A stretch of 64,000 nucleotides of DNA from JAISGQ01 sp045604155. Lineage in GTDB: Bacteria; Bacillota; Clostridia; Oscillospirales; Acutalibacteraceae. The position numbers were made by a program, and so were the translations under genes. The notes under the pieces are model-generated. The model saw nothing but the letters and a program-made list of their open reading frames with translations. It ran no database searches and was not told where the DNA came from. Numbering within the stretch: position 1 is the first letter of the stretch; the number at the start of each line of letters is the position of its first letter. The stretch is taken from the NCBI GenBank assembly GCA_045604155.1, contig JAZUNN010000060.1, positions 32,531-96,530 on the forward strand. The letters run 5' to 3'. Below are positions 1 to 8,765 of the stretch, one piece after another.

Positions 1-365
1 CTTTAGGTTTTATTTAGCCAAAACTTTAACCTTTTCCTCATTGGTCGTTTTATATATAATCCAAAAGCATTAATCGTTTAATCAGTGCAATAAGACACAG
101 AAAAGGAGGTTGCGATAGTTTGTAATAGAAGTAAAATATTATGTCTGATTACTCCACTAAAGTCTTTTTTATGCTATCGTTTTTCACGATTCTGAGGCAT
201 TTCAGACACTTTGCGCAACAAAAATCTGTAAAAATTATACAATCAGAAAATTTCTATTTGTGCAAACAGCGGATTGTAAACTCTGTTGCGAAACATTAGA
301 ATATAATCACCAAAACAACCTTTGCCGTCAAACACATAACGGCACACAGAAAAGGAGCTGTATTT
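1..365. other. Leader region of the cellulase gene; no gene seen
   Basis: No credible coding sequence is visible on either strand. The region is AT-rich. A TATAAT-like -10 box lies at 302-307, but I see no good -35 partner. An AAGGAG ribosome site at 352-357 serves the cellulase ATG at 366. A second AAGGAGG at 104-109 is not followed by a usable start codon. Confidence 0.5.
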
Positions 366-2444
366 ATGAAGAGATGTCTGGCATCCCTGTTGGCCCTTGT
401 TCTTATCCTCGCCGCTGCATGGATTCCCTCTGCGGGTCCCAAAGCCGAAGCAGCATCTTTCACCGATCTGACTCAGGCTCAGATCACTGCAGAAATGGGT
501 CTTGGCTGGAATCTTGGCAACCAGCTTGAGGCTAACCTCAACGGCACTCCTTCCGAAACCGCATGGGGCAACCCCACTATCACGCCTTCCGTTTTCACTG
601 CTGTCAAGGCCGCAGGCTTTGACACCGTCCGAATCCCCGTTTCATGGCTGAGCTATATCGGCAGTGACTACACCATCGACTCCGCATGGATGGCACGTGT
701 AAAGGAAGTTGTTGATATGGCTATTGCTGCTGACCTTTACGTTGTTATCAATATTCACGGCGACGGCTACAGCTCTGTTACAGGCGGATGGCTCCTTCCC
801 GGCTCCTCTGATCAGACCACCATCAAGGCTAAGTTCAAGGCTGTATGGACTCAGATTGCAACTACCTTCAAAGATTACGACGAGCACCTCATTTTCGAGG
901 GCATGAACGAAATCGGCGCAGACGCAAACTATGACTGGGAAACCGTCAACAATTACTATACAAATATAAATGATTACAACCAGATCTTCATCGACGCTGT
1001 CCGTGCAACAGGCGGCAACAACCAGAAGAGATGGCTTATCATAACCGGATGGAACACCAATATCGACTACACCACCAATCAGTGGCTCAACTTCACTCTC
1101 CCCACCGACAGCTGCAATTCTTCTCCCAGATATATGATCTCCGTTCATTACTACAGTCCCTGGGAATTCTGCGGCAACGAGAGCTATGACGTTGTAAACT
1201 GGGGTTCTGCCGCCACTTCCTCTGTTGCAACATGGGGCAATGAGGATTATATGATCGAGCAGATTGCTCTCTGCTATGACAATTTCGTTTCCAAGGGTTA
1301 TCCCGTATTTGTCGGTGAGTTCGGATGCATTGACAAGAACAACACCGCTATGCGCACTTACTGGGCAGAGTCCTTTGTAGAGCTCTGCAAGGACAATGGC
1401 TGCGTTCCCGTATGGTGGGACAACGGCTGGAACGGTTCTTACGGTTTCGGACTCTTTGACAGAAGCTCCGCAACCCAGACTCAGCCCGAGATCATCAAGG
1501 CAATGGTAAATGCTATGGGCAGCAGTTCCTCCACCACTCAGACCACACAGACAACTACTGTTACAACCACCCAGACCGCTGCCACCACTGCATCAACCAC
1601 AAACTCCACTACCACCACTACAAAGGCTACCACAGCCACCACTCAGGCATCAGGCTCTTCTTCCGATGCCAATAACTACGTTATCACCATCAACGGAACT
1701 TCCGCTCTTAAGTATATCATTGTAAACGGCTATCACCTTTCCCTTTCCGACGGCAGCGCAACCTACTGGGAAAATGCTGCTGTAAGCAACGGCTCTGCAA
1801 CTGTTCTTGTACCCAAGGCGAATGCCTATTCCCTTACAATCGACTTCAAGAGTGAACAGTGGGGTTCTGCAATCACCTCATGGAGCGGCGATATCACTTC
1901 CGATATCACCCTCAACTTTGACGGCTCAAAGGTCACCGCTTCTGGCAGCAGCGGCTCTGCAGCAACCACTACAACAACCAATGTCACAACCACAACCGCA
2001 AAGTCCACTACTACAACAACGACCACTACAACAACCAAGGCAACCACAACTACCACCAAGCCTACTACAACCACCACCGCAAAATCCACTACCACTGCAG
2101 CCACAACTACTACAACAAAGGCTACCACTACCACTCAGGCTTCATCTTCCTCCAATTCCGATAATTACGCCGTCACCATCAGGACTTCCGGCAGCGGCTC
2201 ATCCCTTGCTTATCTCATGATAAACGGCTATCACCTCTCCGTTGCTGACAACAGCGTCGGCACCTACTGGGAAAATGCAGCGGCAGGCAACGGCACTGTT
2301 GTTTACATTCCCAAGTCCCAGTCCTGGGGCATCACCATTGATTTCAAGCAGAGCGAGTGGGGTTCTTCCTCCGCTTCCTGGAGCGGTACTGTCACCTCTG
2401 ACATGACCCTCACCTTCAACGGTTCTTCCGTTTCTGCTTCCTGA
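366..2444 (+). CDS. Secreted GH5 endoglucanase with two C-terminal repeat (CBM-like) domains
   Basis: Secreted glycoside hydrolase family 5 enzyme, probably an endo-beta-1,4-glucanase acting on cellulose or a related beta-glucan outside the cell. The 692-residue protein has a signal peptide (about 1-30) and a GH5 barrel (about 35-382) that opens with GLGWNLGNQLE. The acid/base Glu is E182 in GMNEIG and the nucleophile is E318 in VGEFG. A Thr-rich linker leads to a first module (about 434-526), a second Thr-rich linker and a second module (about 598-692). The two modules are clearly related: both carry NGYHLS, TYWENAA, IDFK and a W-S-G near the end. They look like carbohydrate-binding modules, but I cannot name the CBM family. 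There is no dockerin, so it is not a classical cellulosome subunit. The start has AAGGAG 9 bases upstream. Confidence 0.93.
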   Translation: MKRCLASLLALVLILAAAWIPSAGPKAEAASFTDLTQAQITAEMGLGWNLGNQLEANLNGTPSETAWGNPTITPSVFTAVKAAGFDTVRIPVSWLSYIGSDYTIDSAWMARVKEVVDMAIAADLYVVINIHGDGYSSVTGGWLLPGSSDQTTIKAKFKAVWTQIATTFKDYDEHLIFEGMNEIGADANYDWETVNNYYTNINDYNQIFIDAVRATGGNNQKRWLIITGWNTNIDYTTNQWLNFTLPTDSCNSSPRYMISVHYYSPWEFCGNESYDVVNWGSAATSSVATWGNEDYMIEQIALCYDNFVSKGYPVFVGEFGCIDKNNTAMRTYWAESFVELCKDNGCVPVWWDNGWNGSYGFGLFDRSSATQTQPEIIKAMVNAMGSSSSTTQTTQTTTVTTTQTAATTASTTNSTTTTTKATTATTQASGSSSDANNYVITINGTSALKYIIVNGYHLSLSDGSATYWENAAVSNGSATVLVPKANAYSLTIDFKSEQWGSAITSWSGDITSDITLNFDGSKVTASGSSGSAATTTTTNVTTTTAKSTTTTTTTTTTKATTTTTKPTTTTTAKSTTTAATTTTTKATTTTQASSSSNSDNYAVTIRTSGSGSSLAYLMINGYHLSVADNSVGTYWENAAAGNGTVVYIPKSQSWGITIDFKQSEWGSSSASWSGTVTSDMTLTFNGSSVSAS

Positions 2445-2488
2445 AATCGAATAACTTAACATACTCCACATTCCGTTTCATACCCCAT

Positions 2489-2526
2489 AAAGCAGAAGGC
2501 TCGCCATATGGCGAGCTTTCTGCTTT
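2489..2526 (+). terminator. Terminator hairpin after the cellulase
   Basis: Two nested inverted repeats (AAAGCAGAA with TTCTGCTTT, and GCTCGCC with GGCGAGC) form a long hairpin 44 bases after the cellulase stop, ending in TTT. Confidence 0.8.
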
Positions 2527-2538
2527 ATAATGCAAAAT

Positions 2539-2563
2539 GCGGACAGTGATTATCACTGTCCGC
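2539..2563. other. Second hairpin, 11-bp stem
   Basis: GCGGACAGTGA and its exact complement flank a three-base TTA loop. It sits 12 bases after the terminator hairpin and has no T-run. It may be a backup terminator or a transcript-stabilising stem. Confidence 0.5.
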
Positions 2564-2666
2564 ACCTAATTCAATACTATATCACAACATAAAATATAAG
2601 TCTACTATTTTTTTATTTTTCTGATATTATTTTTTATGCCGGCAAGTAAAATACAAGGAGATAAAT

Positions 2667-3431
2667 ATGGAAAAGAAAAACGATACATGGTACAGAGAGA
2701 TATGGAGTCTTGACATCAAAAACCACTCCTGGACAGAAGAAACAAAAATGCAGGTGGATTTTATCATCAAAGTCCTGAATCTAAGAGGCGATGAAAGAAT
2801 TCTTGACCTTGCCTGCGGATTCGGCAGGCACAGTCTTGAGCTTGCACGCAGAGGTTTTTCCGTTGTCGGCGTCGACATTACAAAGGACTATATCGACGAT
2901 GCCGTAAAGCAGGCGGGAAAGGAAAATCTTTCTGCAAAATTTTACTGCATGGATATAAGGGATGCTGATTTCTGCGATGAGTTCGATGTTGTTCTGAATA
3001 TGGCAGACGGTGCTGTGGGATATCTTGAAAATGATGAGGAAAACCTGAAAATATTCGATGTTGTGTCAAAGGCTCTGCGCCCTGGCGGCAAGCACCTTAT
3101 GGACATTATGAGTGCGGATTATGCCGACTCTCATTTTCCGTGCAATCTGTGGGATATGGGTGAAAAGGGCATTACCCTTTCAAGGTTTGAATGGGATAAG
3201 GAAAGTAAAATCATGCTGTACGGGCAGAATGATTTTGCTTACGGCGAGGCTCTGCCCCGTCCCGATTTCGGTCTTGCCGACCCTATCAGGCTTTATCACA
3301 GAGATGAAGTCCGGGAGATAACGCAGCAGCGAGGCATGAGGGTAACTGCTGTATACGGCGGTTTTTCCCTACGCACTGCAAGTGATAACGATATCCAGAT
3401 GGTGATCTGCTCGGAGAAAAGCAGGAAATAG
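2667..3431 (+). CDS. Class I SAM-dependent methyltransferase
   Basis: A cytoplasmic methyltransferase of the class I Rossmann fold, 254 residues. Motif I is ILDLACGFGRHSLELA (about residues 44-59). It is followed by GVDIT, whose acidic residue binds the SAM ribose, and by NMADGAVGYL in the motif IV region. Nothing in the sequence identifies the substrate; the set resembles the Methyltransf_25/11 group acting on small molecules. It stands alone, with AAGGAG 7 bases before the ATG. The next gene downstream is unrelated and is separated from it by a dispersed repeat. Confidence 0.85.
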   Translation: MEKKNDTWYREIWSLDIKNHSWTEETKMQVDFIIKVLNLRGDERILDLACGFGRHSLELARRGFSVVGVDITKDYIDDAVKQAGKENLSAKFYCMDIRDADFCDEFDVVLNMADGAVGYLENDEENLKIFDVVSKALRPGGKHLMDIMSADYADSHFPCNLWDMGEKGITLSRFEWDKESKIMLYGQNDFAYGEALPRPDFGLADPIRLYHRDEVREITQQRGMRVTAVYGGFSLRTASDNDIQMVICSEKSRK

Positions 3432-3466
3432 CGAAGGTTGAGTTTTTTGCTGAGTTCTTTGTTTTT

Positions 3467-3537
3467 TCTCTCCCCCGGTAATCGTTTTCGATTACATCTC
3501 CCTTCGTCAGAGGGGCCTTGGGTGGGTGGTTTTTACG
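3467..3537 (+). repeat. Dispersed repeat family A, copy 1
   Basis: This copy begins TCTCCCCCGGTAATCG, contains a CTTCGTCAGAGGG core and ends near GGTTTTTACG. Copy 2 at 4984-5053 is almost identical and in the same orientation, so the gene at 3630-4946 is flanked by direct repeats. Both copies start shortly after a stop codon in the shared context CAGGAAATA. Confidence 0.85.
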
Positions 3538-3578
3538 TAATTCGTATAAAATTGTGACAGCCTTCATTGACAGCATTA

Positions 3579-3607
3579 TGGACTTCACCTTTCAGCAATG
3601 CTATAAT
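3579..3607 (+). promoter_or_regulatory. Likely sigma-A promoter for the 3630 gene
   Basis: TGGACT (3579-3584), a 17-bp spacer, and TATAAT (3602-3607), 23 bases before the ATG. The -10 is perfect and the -35 matches 4 of 6. Confidence 0.55.
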
Positions 3608-3629
3608 TTCACAAAAGGAGGGTACTGCT

Positions 3630-4946
3630 ATGGCATGGGATTGGAATAAAATGTTCGGTGAAAATTTCTTCTTCGAGCTTAAAAACAGCCAGCGAAAATA
3701 CTTCGGTCTTGATGAGATAGACGAGCCATGGGATCATGAGGTGTTTTACAGCAAGACCAATATCTGGTACAAGCGCACCACGGTGTTCTTACGTGGTGAT
3801 ATTATCGTCAAGGTTATTTCCGAGGAAATCCGTATGCCGCAGGACGAGCCTACGCTTCGAAGCTATTGCGAATATGATGTTGAGCTTAAAACCGACAACC
3901 GTCAGATGATTCTTCCTCTGACGGCGAGAGGGAAGCCCAAAAAGCTGACGCCCACCAATGTTCTTGCATTCACTCCTACGGGCTGCAGATTCTATATTTC
4001 AATGGATACGGTAAACTCTCGTGGAACCTTTATTGATGTTTGCAATCTGAGAAACAACATTTCTCTTCCAATCGGCGAAGACAAACGGATAAATAATATT
4101 CGTACTTCCGAGGATTTCCGCAGTTTTATTGAATATTATGTTTCCACCTGTCCCGAGGGATATTTTGATAAAGTGGAGCGAATGAAGAATTCTCCTCATG
4201 TGACTGTAAAATACCGCATTGGCGATATTTTCAGGATCGAAGCAGACAGATTCAATTACTGCTACGGAATAATTACGGGTGAGGTTCAGAAAATCAGAGA
4301 ATGGGCAGAGTTCCCTGAGTACCACAGCCTGCATACCGCCATGATGGTCCCGCTTATGATAAGGTATTATGAACTTGTGACACCCGATCCAAACCTCACC
4401 GCCGATGACCTTGCCTCTGTTTCTCTCAGCAGTGCGGATATTTGCGGCGACAATGCTGTAATCTGGGGTACACACGCCATTGTCGATCACAGGGACATAA
4501 CGGCAGAGGACATCGCTTTCAATCTTGTATGCTCAAAGATAATTTCAAGGCGCAACGATGCAAATGTATTCACTCAGGAGAATTTTGCACGAATGGGATT
4601 CGGTGAGATGCCCGAAAATTACAACCTTCATGTTGAATGGGGCTTGGCCGTCACCACCCTCCCCTCCGCTCAGATATCCGAAAAACTGAGAGAATATCTG
4701 AAGGATTACTATTCTCCTTTCAGCGGCGTGCATATGGGCATATTCCCCGACATTATACCTGCCAACGGAGGATTGAAAGCCGTTGCCTGTTCATACAAAA
4801 AGGATCTCTTGCAGGAGCACAGCAAGGATATAAAAGACGAGCTGTTTTCATGCCTCGGTCTTCCGACAGATGCATCATTTGACGATTTCGCCGCAAAGTT
4901 TGGCGGCATGACAAAAGCGCAGATTGCAGAGAGGCTCAGGAAATAA
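3630..4946 (+). CDS. Uncharacterised 438-residue protein with an Imm26-like segment
   Basis: I do not firmly recognise this protein. The start chosen is the ATG at 3630 (MAWDWNKMF), because AAAGGAGGG lies 8 bases upstream; the longer frame from 3567 lacks a ribosome site and overlaps the promoter. It has no signal peptide or membrane segment, so it is probably cytoplasmic. Around residues 190-225 it reads YRIGDIFRI followed by YCYGIITG, which resembles the opening of the Imm26 immunity fold. The N-terminal half is a beta-rich region without known motifs. A SUKH protein, also of an immunity superfamily, lies next door on the other strand. That supports, but does not prove, a role in toxin immunity. 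It is bounded by near-identical direct repeats. Confidence 0.5.
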   Translation: MAWDWNKMFGENFFFELKNSQRKYFGLDEIDEPWDHEVFYSKTNIWYKRTTVFLRGDIIVKVISEEIRMPQDEPTLRSYCEYDVELKTDNRQMILPLTARGKPKKLTPTNVLAFTPTGCRFYISMDTVNSRGTFIDVCNLRNNISLPIGEDKRINNIRTSEDFRSFIEYYVSTCPEGYFDKVERMKNSPHVTVKYRIGDIFRIEADRFNYCYGIITGEVQKIREWAEFPEYHSLHTAMMVPLMIRYYELVTPDPNLTADDLASVSLSSADICGDNAVIWGTHAIVDHRDITAEDIAFNLVCSKIISRRNDANVFTQENFARMGFGEMPENYNLHVEWGLAVTTLPSAQISEKLREYLKDYYSPFSGVHMGIFPDIIPANGGLKAVACSYKKDLLQEHSKDIKDELFSCLGLPTDASFDDFAAKFGGMTKAQIAERLRK

Positions 4947-4983
4947 CGGGGGTTGTTTCTTTGTTGGTTTTTTTCTTTGTTAT

Positions 4984-5072
4984 TTCTCTCCCCCGGTAAT
5001 CGTTTTCGATTATATCTCCCTTCGTCAGAGGGGGCCTTGGATAGGTAGTTTTACACCCTCGTCAGAGGGGCT
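4984..5072 (+). repeat. Dispersed repeat family A, copy 2 plus an extra half unit
   Basis: Positions 4984-5053 repeat copy 1 with only a few changes. A further half unit with the core CCCTCGTCAGAGGGG follows at 5056-5070. The CCCTC/GAGGG arms make a short stem around GTCA. Confidence 0.85.
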
Positions 5073-5093
5073 TTGAAAAATCTTATATTAAGC

Positions 5094-5127
5094 AATCCCC
5101 TGTACAGATAAATCTGTACAGGGGATT
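5094..5127 (-). terminator. Strong hairpin after the SUKH gene
   Basis: A 16-bp perfect stem (5094-5109 with 5112-5127) and a two-base loop, ending 7 bases beyond the stop codon of the minus-strand SUKH gene. The following T-run is weak. Confidence 0.65.
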
Positions 5128-5133
5128 CTCAAT

Positions 5134-5613
5134 TCATATACTTATTCCGAGGATGCCGAAAAAGCCTTCCACGCTGTCAAAAGCAAGGGGATTATCACCC
5201 ATAAGTCCGTCGTACTCGTATATCTTGCCTGCGTCCTTGCCCTTTGCCTTTATCATGAAAACATGAAATTTTGTAGGTGTCAGGGCAATGGGGAAATATG
5301 TCTTTTTCGCCTTGCCCGTGCTCTGCATATTGCGGTACAGCTCCAGCGCCTGTCCAAAGGGAAGAATCAGAGGTACTGAGGTAGTGACTTCCGTGCCGTT
5401 GCTGTTATAGAAAGTGATGGTTTTATCAACTTCCACACCGTTGTATTTTCTCAGAAAATCAACATATGCATCGGGAAATCTGAATCGGCTTTCTCTGAGA
5501 AACTCTTCAAAGGCTTCTTCATCGAGTGAGCCTTCTCTTTTTATGAAATTCTCTCTGAATGGGTTTTGTATCCACATTCCACCGCTTCGTTCTTCCCAGT
5601 ATTTTTCGTCCAC
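5134..5613 (-). CDS. SUKH (SMI1/KNR4-like) domain protein, putative immunity protein
   Basis: A 159-residue cytoplasmic protein. Residues about 25-60 contain LDEEAFEEFLRE, then FRFPDAYVDFLRKYNGVEVD, the signature of the SUKH/SMI1-KNR4 fold. A later region near PLILPFGQALELYRNM and a C-terminal EGFFGILGI strand fit the same fold. Bacterial SUKH proteins often serve as immunity proteins for polymorphic or contact-dependent toxins. No toxin is visible nearby, so this may be an orphan or acquired immunity gene. The start is a GTG (5611-5613). The gene has its own consensus promoter and terminator-like hairpin, so it is transcribed alone. Confidence 0.8.
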   Translation of the reverse strand: MDEKYWEERSGGMWIQNPFRENFIKREGSLDEEAFEEFLRESRFRFPDAYVDFLRKYNGVEVDKTITFYNSNGTEVTTSVPLILPFGQALELYRNMQSTGKAKKTYFPIALTPTKFHVFMIKAKGKDAGKIYEYDGLMGDNPLAFDSVEGFFGILGISI

Positions 5614-5647
5614 AGGTAACCATCCTTTCGGATTTATTCATGCAAAC

Positions 5648-5676
5648 AGTATACTCGGACAAAAAAACATTGTCAA
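5648..5676 (-). promoter_or_regulatory. Sigma-A promoter for the SUKH gene
   Basis: On the minus strand: TTGACA (5671-5676), a 17-bp spacer, TATACT (5648-5653). It lies 35 bases before the GTG start and just after the end of the lipoprotein operon. Confidence 0.8.
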
Positions 5677-5684
5677 TTCCACTT

Positions 5685-7202
5685 TTATCCCATAAGAGAT
5701 ACAGCTTCTGCCTTCATGTTTTCTATATCTTTTTTCATCATTTCACTATTGACTAAGGAATCAGAAAGCACATTTTCCTCTATGTATTTTAAATCCTGAG
5801 CACTTTCCTCACTGCTACCGCTGATATAACCTGCAAAATTTCCGTCCCTGTCAAAATAGCTGGTATGTGCACCGATATTTTCATAGTTAGGCTGAGATTC
5901 ATTCATCTCGTAGTTATTAACTATCAAGTTATACTGATCCCATAATCCCCATGCCCAGTATTCTTCGGGGGTATATTCCTTTGAAACAATGTCACGCTCT
6001 CCCTTTACATCAGACACGGGACCGATTGAAACCTTTAAATCAGCTGTTTCTGCGGACACGGTGAATTTAACAGCTATTCTCTCGCCGTTTTTATTTTTGG
6101 TATAGGGCTCAAAGGTGTAATGACACAGTACATCATCAAAACTTATATTTCTGCCAAGCTTCCCTTGGTATATCTCACATATCTGACCTGCACATCTGAT
6201 ATTGACGCCGATATCCAAAACATCATAAAAAAGCACACCGTAGATCAGGTTTATATTCTCTAACTCTGTTGAGTAATAGCATTCATAATCACCGCTGTAA
6301 TACTGGACAGCATAATCATAATATGACAGGTTATCTTCGTCATCAAGAAAATCACTGTACTTCCACGGATTTTCCACCATGTATTCGTCTCTCATTTCGG
6401 TGAGAATGCACTTTTTGATTTTTTCTGTATCTTCTTCCGATATCTCTATGACTATCGGCTCCATGTCAGCAAGCAGATCCTCTCCGGCGTATGGTGAGGT
6501 AAAACCCTTTACCTCAATTCTGTTGTCATCATATACGGTGTATGCTATCCAGATGGAGTCTGACGTGATCCCCTCATATACCGTGCATATCTTGCCTTCA
6601 AAATCTGCACCCATTCCGAACTTGAGATACACTCCGTAGGTGCGTTCTTCTATATCTCGTCTTTCCTCATAGGTTGTAAATTCATTAAGCAGTATATCTT
6701 TGACCTCTCTGAAGTTTACATCGGTTCTGGGATCGCCCTCTAATTCATCATAATTCACCGGATTTCCCTCTGCATCATAGAGATACATACCAAGGGAGCC
6801 TCCATCCAGAATACCGTCATCATAATCATCGGGAATTATTTCGATTGTGCTGCTGCGTATGGCTTCGATGAGCTTCTGCTTCTGCTCTTCAGTGATGGCA
6901 ACAGGCTCATCCGCCTGGAACACCGACATTTTACCATCTATGTAATCGCCTGTCCAAAGCTGAACTGTGTTGTTTCCATAGACGGTGATGTTGGTGTAAA
7001 AATTTTCATGTACCTCGAAGGGTGTACCCGGCCCCAACCTTAGCATACACACGATATTATCATAGGAAATGCCGAGTTCCGCTTCTCTTTCTCCAATTGT
7101 TATGATTTTGGGAGTTTCCTCTGTCTTGCCGCAGGCGGCAAAAACAGCAGCAACGCTTAATATGCATAATATAATTTCGAATAGCTTTATGGTCTTTTTC
7201 AT
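5685..7202 (-). CDS. Triple-repeat lipoprotein, paralogue 3 of the array
   Basis: An exported lipoprotein of 505 residues, function unknown. The N terminus is MKKTIKLF with a hydrophobic stretch and lipobox FAAC (Cys about 23), so it should be tethered to the outer face of the membrane. The signature ISYDNIVC near residue 50 recurs as ISFDDVLC near 363, and a weaker form follows DFEGKIC near 206, suggesting three repeats of about 150 residues. Shared blocks include NITVYGNNTV, EEQKQKLIEAIRSS and KGERDIVSKEYTPEEYWAWG. The last gene of a three-gene operon of paralogues, 19 bases after its neighbour, with AAAGGGG before the ATG. No catalytic motif is visible. Confidence 0.75.
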   Translation of the reverse strand: MKKTIKLFEIILCILSVAAVFAACGKTEETPKIITIGEREAELGISYDNIVCMLRLGPGTPFEVHENFYTNITVYGNNTVQLWTGDYIDGKMSVFQADEPVAITEEQKQKLIEAIRSSTIEIIPDDYDDGILDGGSLGMYLYDAEGNPVNYDELEGDPRTDVNFREVKDILLNEFTTYEERRDIEERTYGVYLKFGMGADFEGKICTVYEGITSDSIWIAYTVYDDNRIEVKGFTSPYAGEDLLADMEPIVIEISEEDTEKIKKCILTEMRDEYMVENPWKYSDFLDDEDNLSYYDYAVQYYSGDYECYYSTELENINLIYGVLFYDVLDIGVNIRCAGQICEIYQGKLGRNISFDDVLCHYTFEPYTKNKNGERIAVKFTVSAETADLKVSIGPVSDVKGERDIVSKEYTPEEYWAWGLWDQYNLIVNNYEMNESQPNYENIGAHTSYFDRDGNFAGYISGSSEESAQDLKYIEENVLSDSLVNSEMMKKDIENMKAEAVSLMG

Positions 7203-7221
7203 TTTTCTTTCCCCTTTTCTT

Positions 7222-8742
7222 TTACTTCATCAGTTTTTTCGCTTCTGCCTTCATGTTTTCCATGTCCTCTTTCATTGTGCCATAAATTATGGTTTCCTCC
7301 ATCCACCCGACAATATCTGCGCCGTTTTCACTATCGCTGCTTATATAGCCTGTCAGGTTTCCGTCCTTGTCAAAATAAGCGTAATGTGCACCGATCTTTT
7401 TATAGTTGGGCTGAGATTTATTCATCTCATATTCACAGGCTGTCCAGACGTAGTCACTCCATGCTCCCCATGCCCAGTATTCTTCGGGGGTATATTCCTT
7501 TGAAACAATGTCACGCTCTCCCTTTAAATCAGACACGGGACCGAGTGCCATCTTCAGATTTCCTGTTTCAGCGGATACCGTTAATTTAACAGCTATTTTC
7601 TCTCCATTTTTGTCCTTTGCAAAGGACTCGCCTGTATAATGGCACCACACATCTTCAAAGCTTATGTTTTCGCCCTGCATTTCAAGATACTTGACGCTTA
7701 TCATTGATGAGTATCTGATAAATTTATCTACGCCCAGAATTTCCAGTGCGAAAAGATCACTAAGAGGCTTCACCCCATATTCATCAGTGCAGAAAAATGC
7801 CTCCTTGCCGTGTGAATCATAATACTGAATTACTGTATGATAATTGCCCACATCTTCTTCGTCGCAATCAACATAAAAATACCTGTTCTCCCTTGCCTCA
7901 TCATTCACGTAGTCTCTCATTTCGGTCAGAATGCATTTTTTAAGCATTTCTGTTTCTTCATCAGTGATTTTAAAGGTTATGGGCTCCACTTCTGAGAACA
8001 GGTCATATCTCGGCTGGAAAGAAGTAAGTCCCCTTACTTCTACGGTGTTGTCGGCATAGACAGTGAATTCTGTCCAGAGTTTGCCGTAAACTGTCTGATT
8101 TATTTCTGAAAAAATCTTTTCCTTGAAGGATGTGCCCAGTCCGAACTTGACATAAAGTTCGTAGGTGCGTTCTTGTATGTCGTATCGTTCCTCGTACGGG
8201 AACATATCATACAGTATATTTTTGACTTCACTGACGTCCACATTTATCAGAGGATCGCCTTCTAATTTATCATAATGTACTCTGTTGCCGTCAGCATCAT
8301 AGAGAAGTATATCACGGGAGCCTCCGTACATAAACACTACACCATCGTAGTAATCATCGGGGAGTATTTCGATTGTGCTGCTGCGTATGGCTTCGATGAG
8401 CTTCTGTTTCTGCTCGTCGGTGATCTTTTTCTCATCTTGCACCATCACCGACATTTTTCCGCTATTATCAACATAATCGCCTGTCCACAGCCGAGCGGTA
8501 TTGTCTCCGTACACAGTGATGTTGGTGTAAAAGTCTTCATGCAGCGCAACGGGGGAACCGGGTTCCATTCTGAGTTCGCACACGATATTGTCATAGGAAA
8601 TGCCGAGTTCCGCTTCTCTTTCCCCGATGGTTATTATTTTGGGTGTTTCCTCTGTCTTTTCCTCTGCCTTGCCGCAGGCGGCAAAGAGCAGAATGCAGAG
8701 AACGCTAAGTATAAGCGCTGTAAGTTTAATTGTCTTTTTCAT
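7222..8742 (-). CDS. Triple-repeat lipoprotein, paralogue 2 of the array
   Basis: A 506-residue lipoprotein with signal peptide and lipobox FAAC (Cys about 22). It is closely related to the neighbour at 5685-7202 along its whole length. The stretch KIITIGEREAELGISYDNIV and the stretch KGERDIVSKEYTPEEYWAWG are identical in both, which points to recent tandem duplication. The middle parts differ more than the ends. Function is unknown; no enzyme motif is seen. It lies 23 bases downstream of the third paralogue and uses AAGGG as its ribosome site. Confidence 0.75.
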   Translation of the reverse strand: MKKTIKLTALILSVLCILLFAACGKAEEKTEETPKIITIGEREAELGISYDNIVCELRMEPGSPVALHEDFYTNITVYGDNTARLWTGDYVDNSGKMSVMVQDEKKITDEQKQKLIEAIRSSTIEILPDDYYDGVVFMYGGSRDILLYDADGNRVHYDKLEGDPLINVDVSEVKNILYDMFPYEERYDIQERTYELYVKFGLGTSFKEKIFSEINQTVYGKLWTEFTVYADNTVEVRGLTSFQPRYDLFSEVEPITFKITDEETEMLKKCILTEMRDYVNDEARENRYFYVDCDEEDVGNYHTVIQYYDSHGKEAFFCTDEYGVKPLSDLFALEILGVDKFIRYSSMISVKYLEMQGENISFEDVWCHYTGESFAKDKNGEKIAVKLTVSAETGNLKMALGPVSDLKGERDIVSKEYTPEEYWAWGAWSDYVWTACEYEMNKSQPNYKKIGAHYAYFDKDGNLTGYISSDSENGADIVGWMEETIIYGTMKEDMENMKAEAKKLMK

Positions 8743-8765
8743 TTCTTCATATCCCTTATTACTGA

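Noticed and set aside
1826..2134. A Val-rich minus-strand frame
   Set aside because: It is only the complement of the Thr-rich linkers of the cellulase.
1510..2220. Pro/Leu/Gln-rich plus-strand frames inside the cellulase gene
   Set aside because: Out-of-frame translation of the Thr codon repeats; no start signals.
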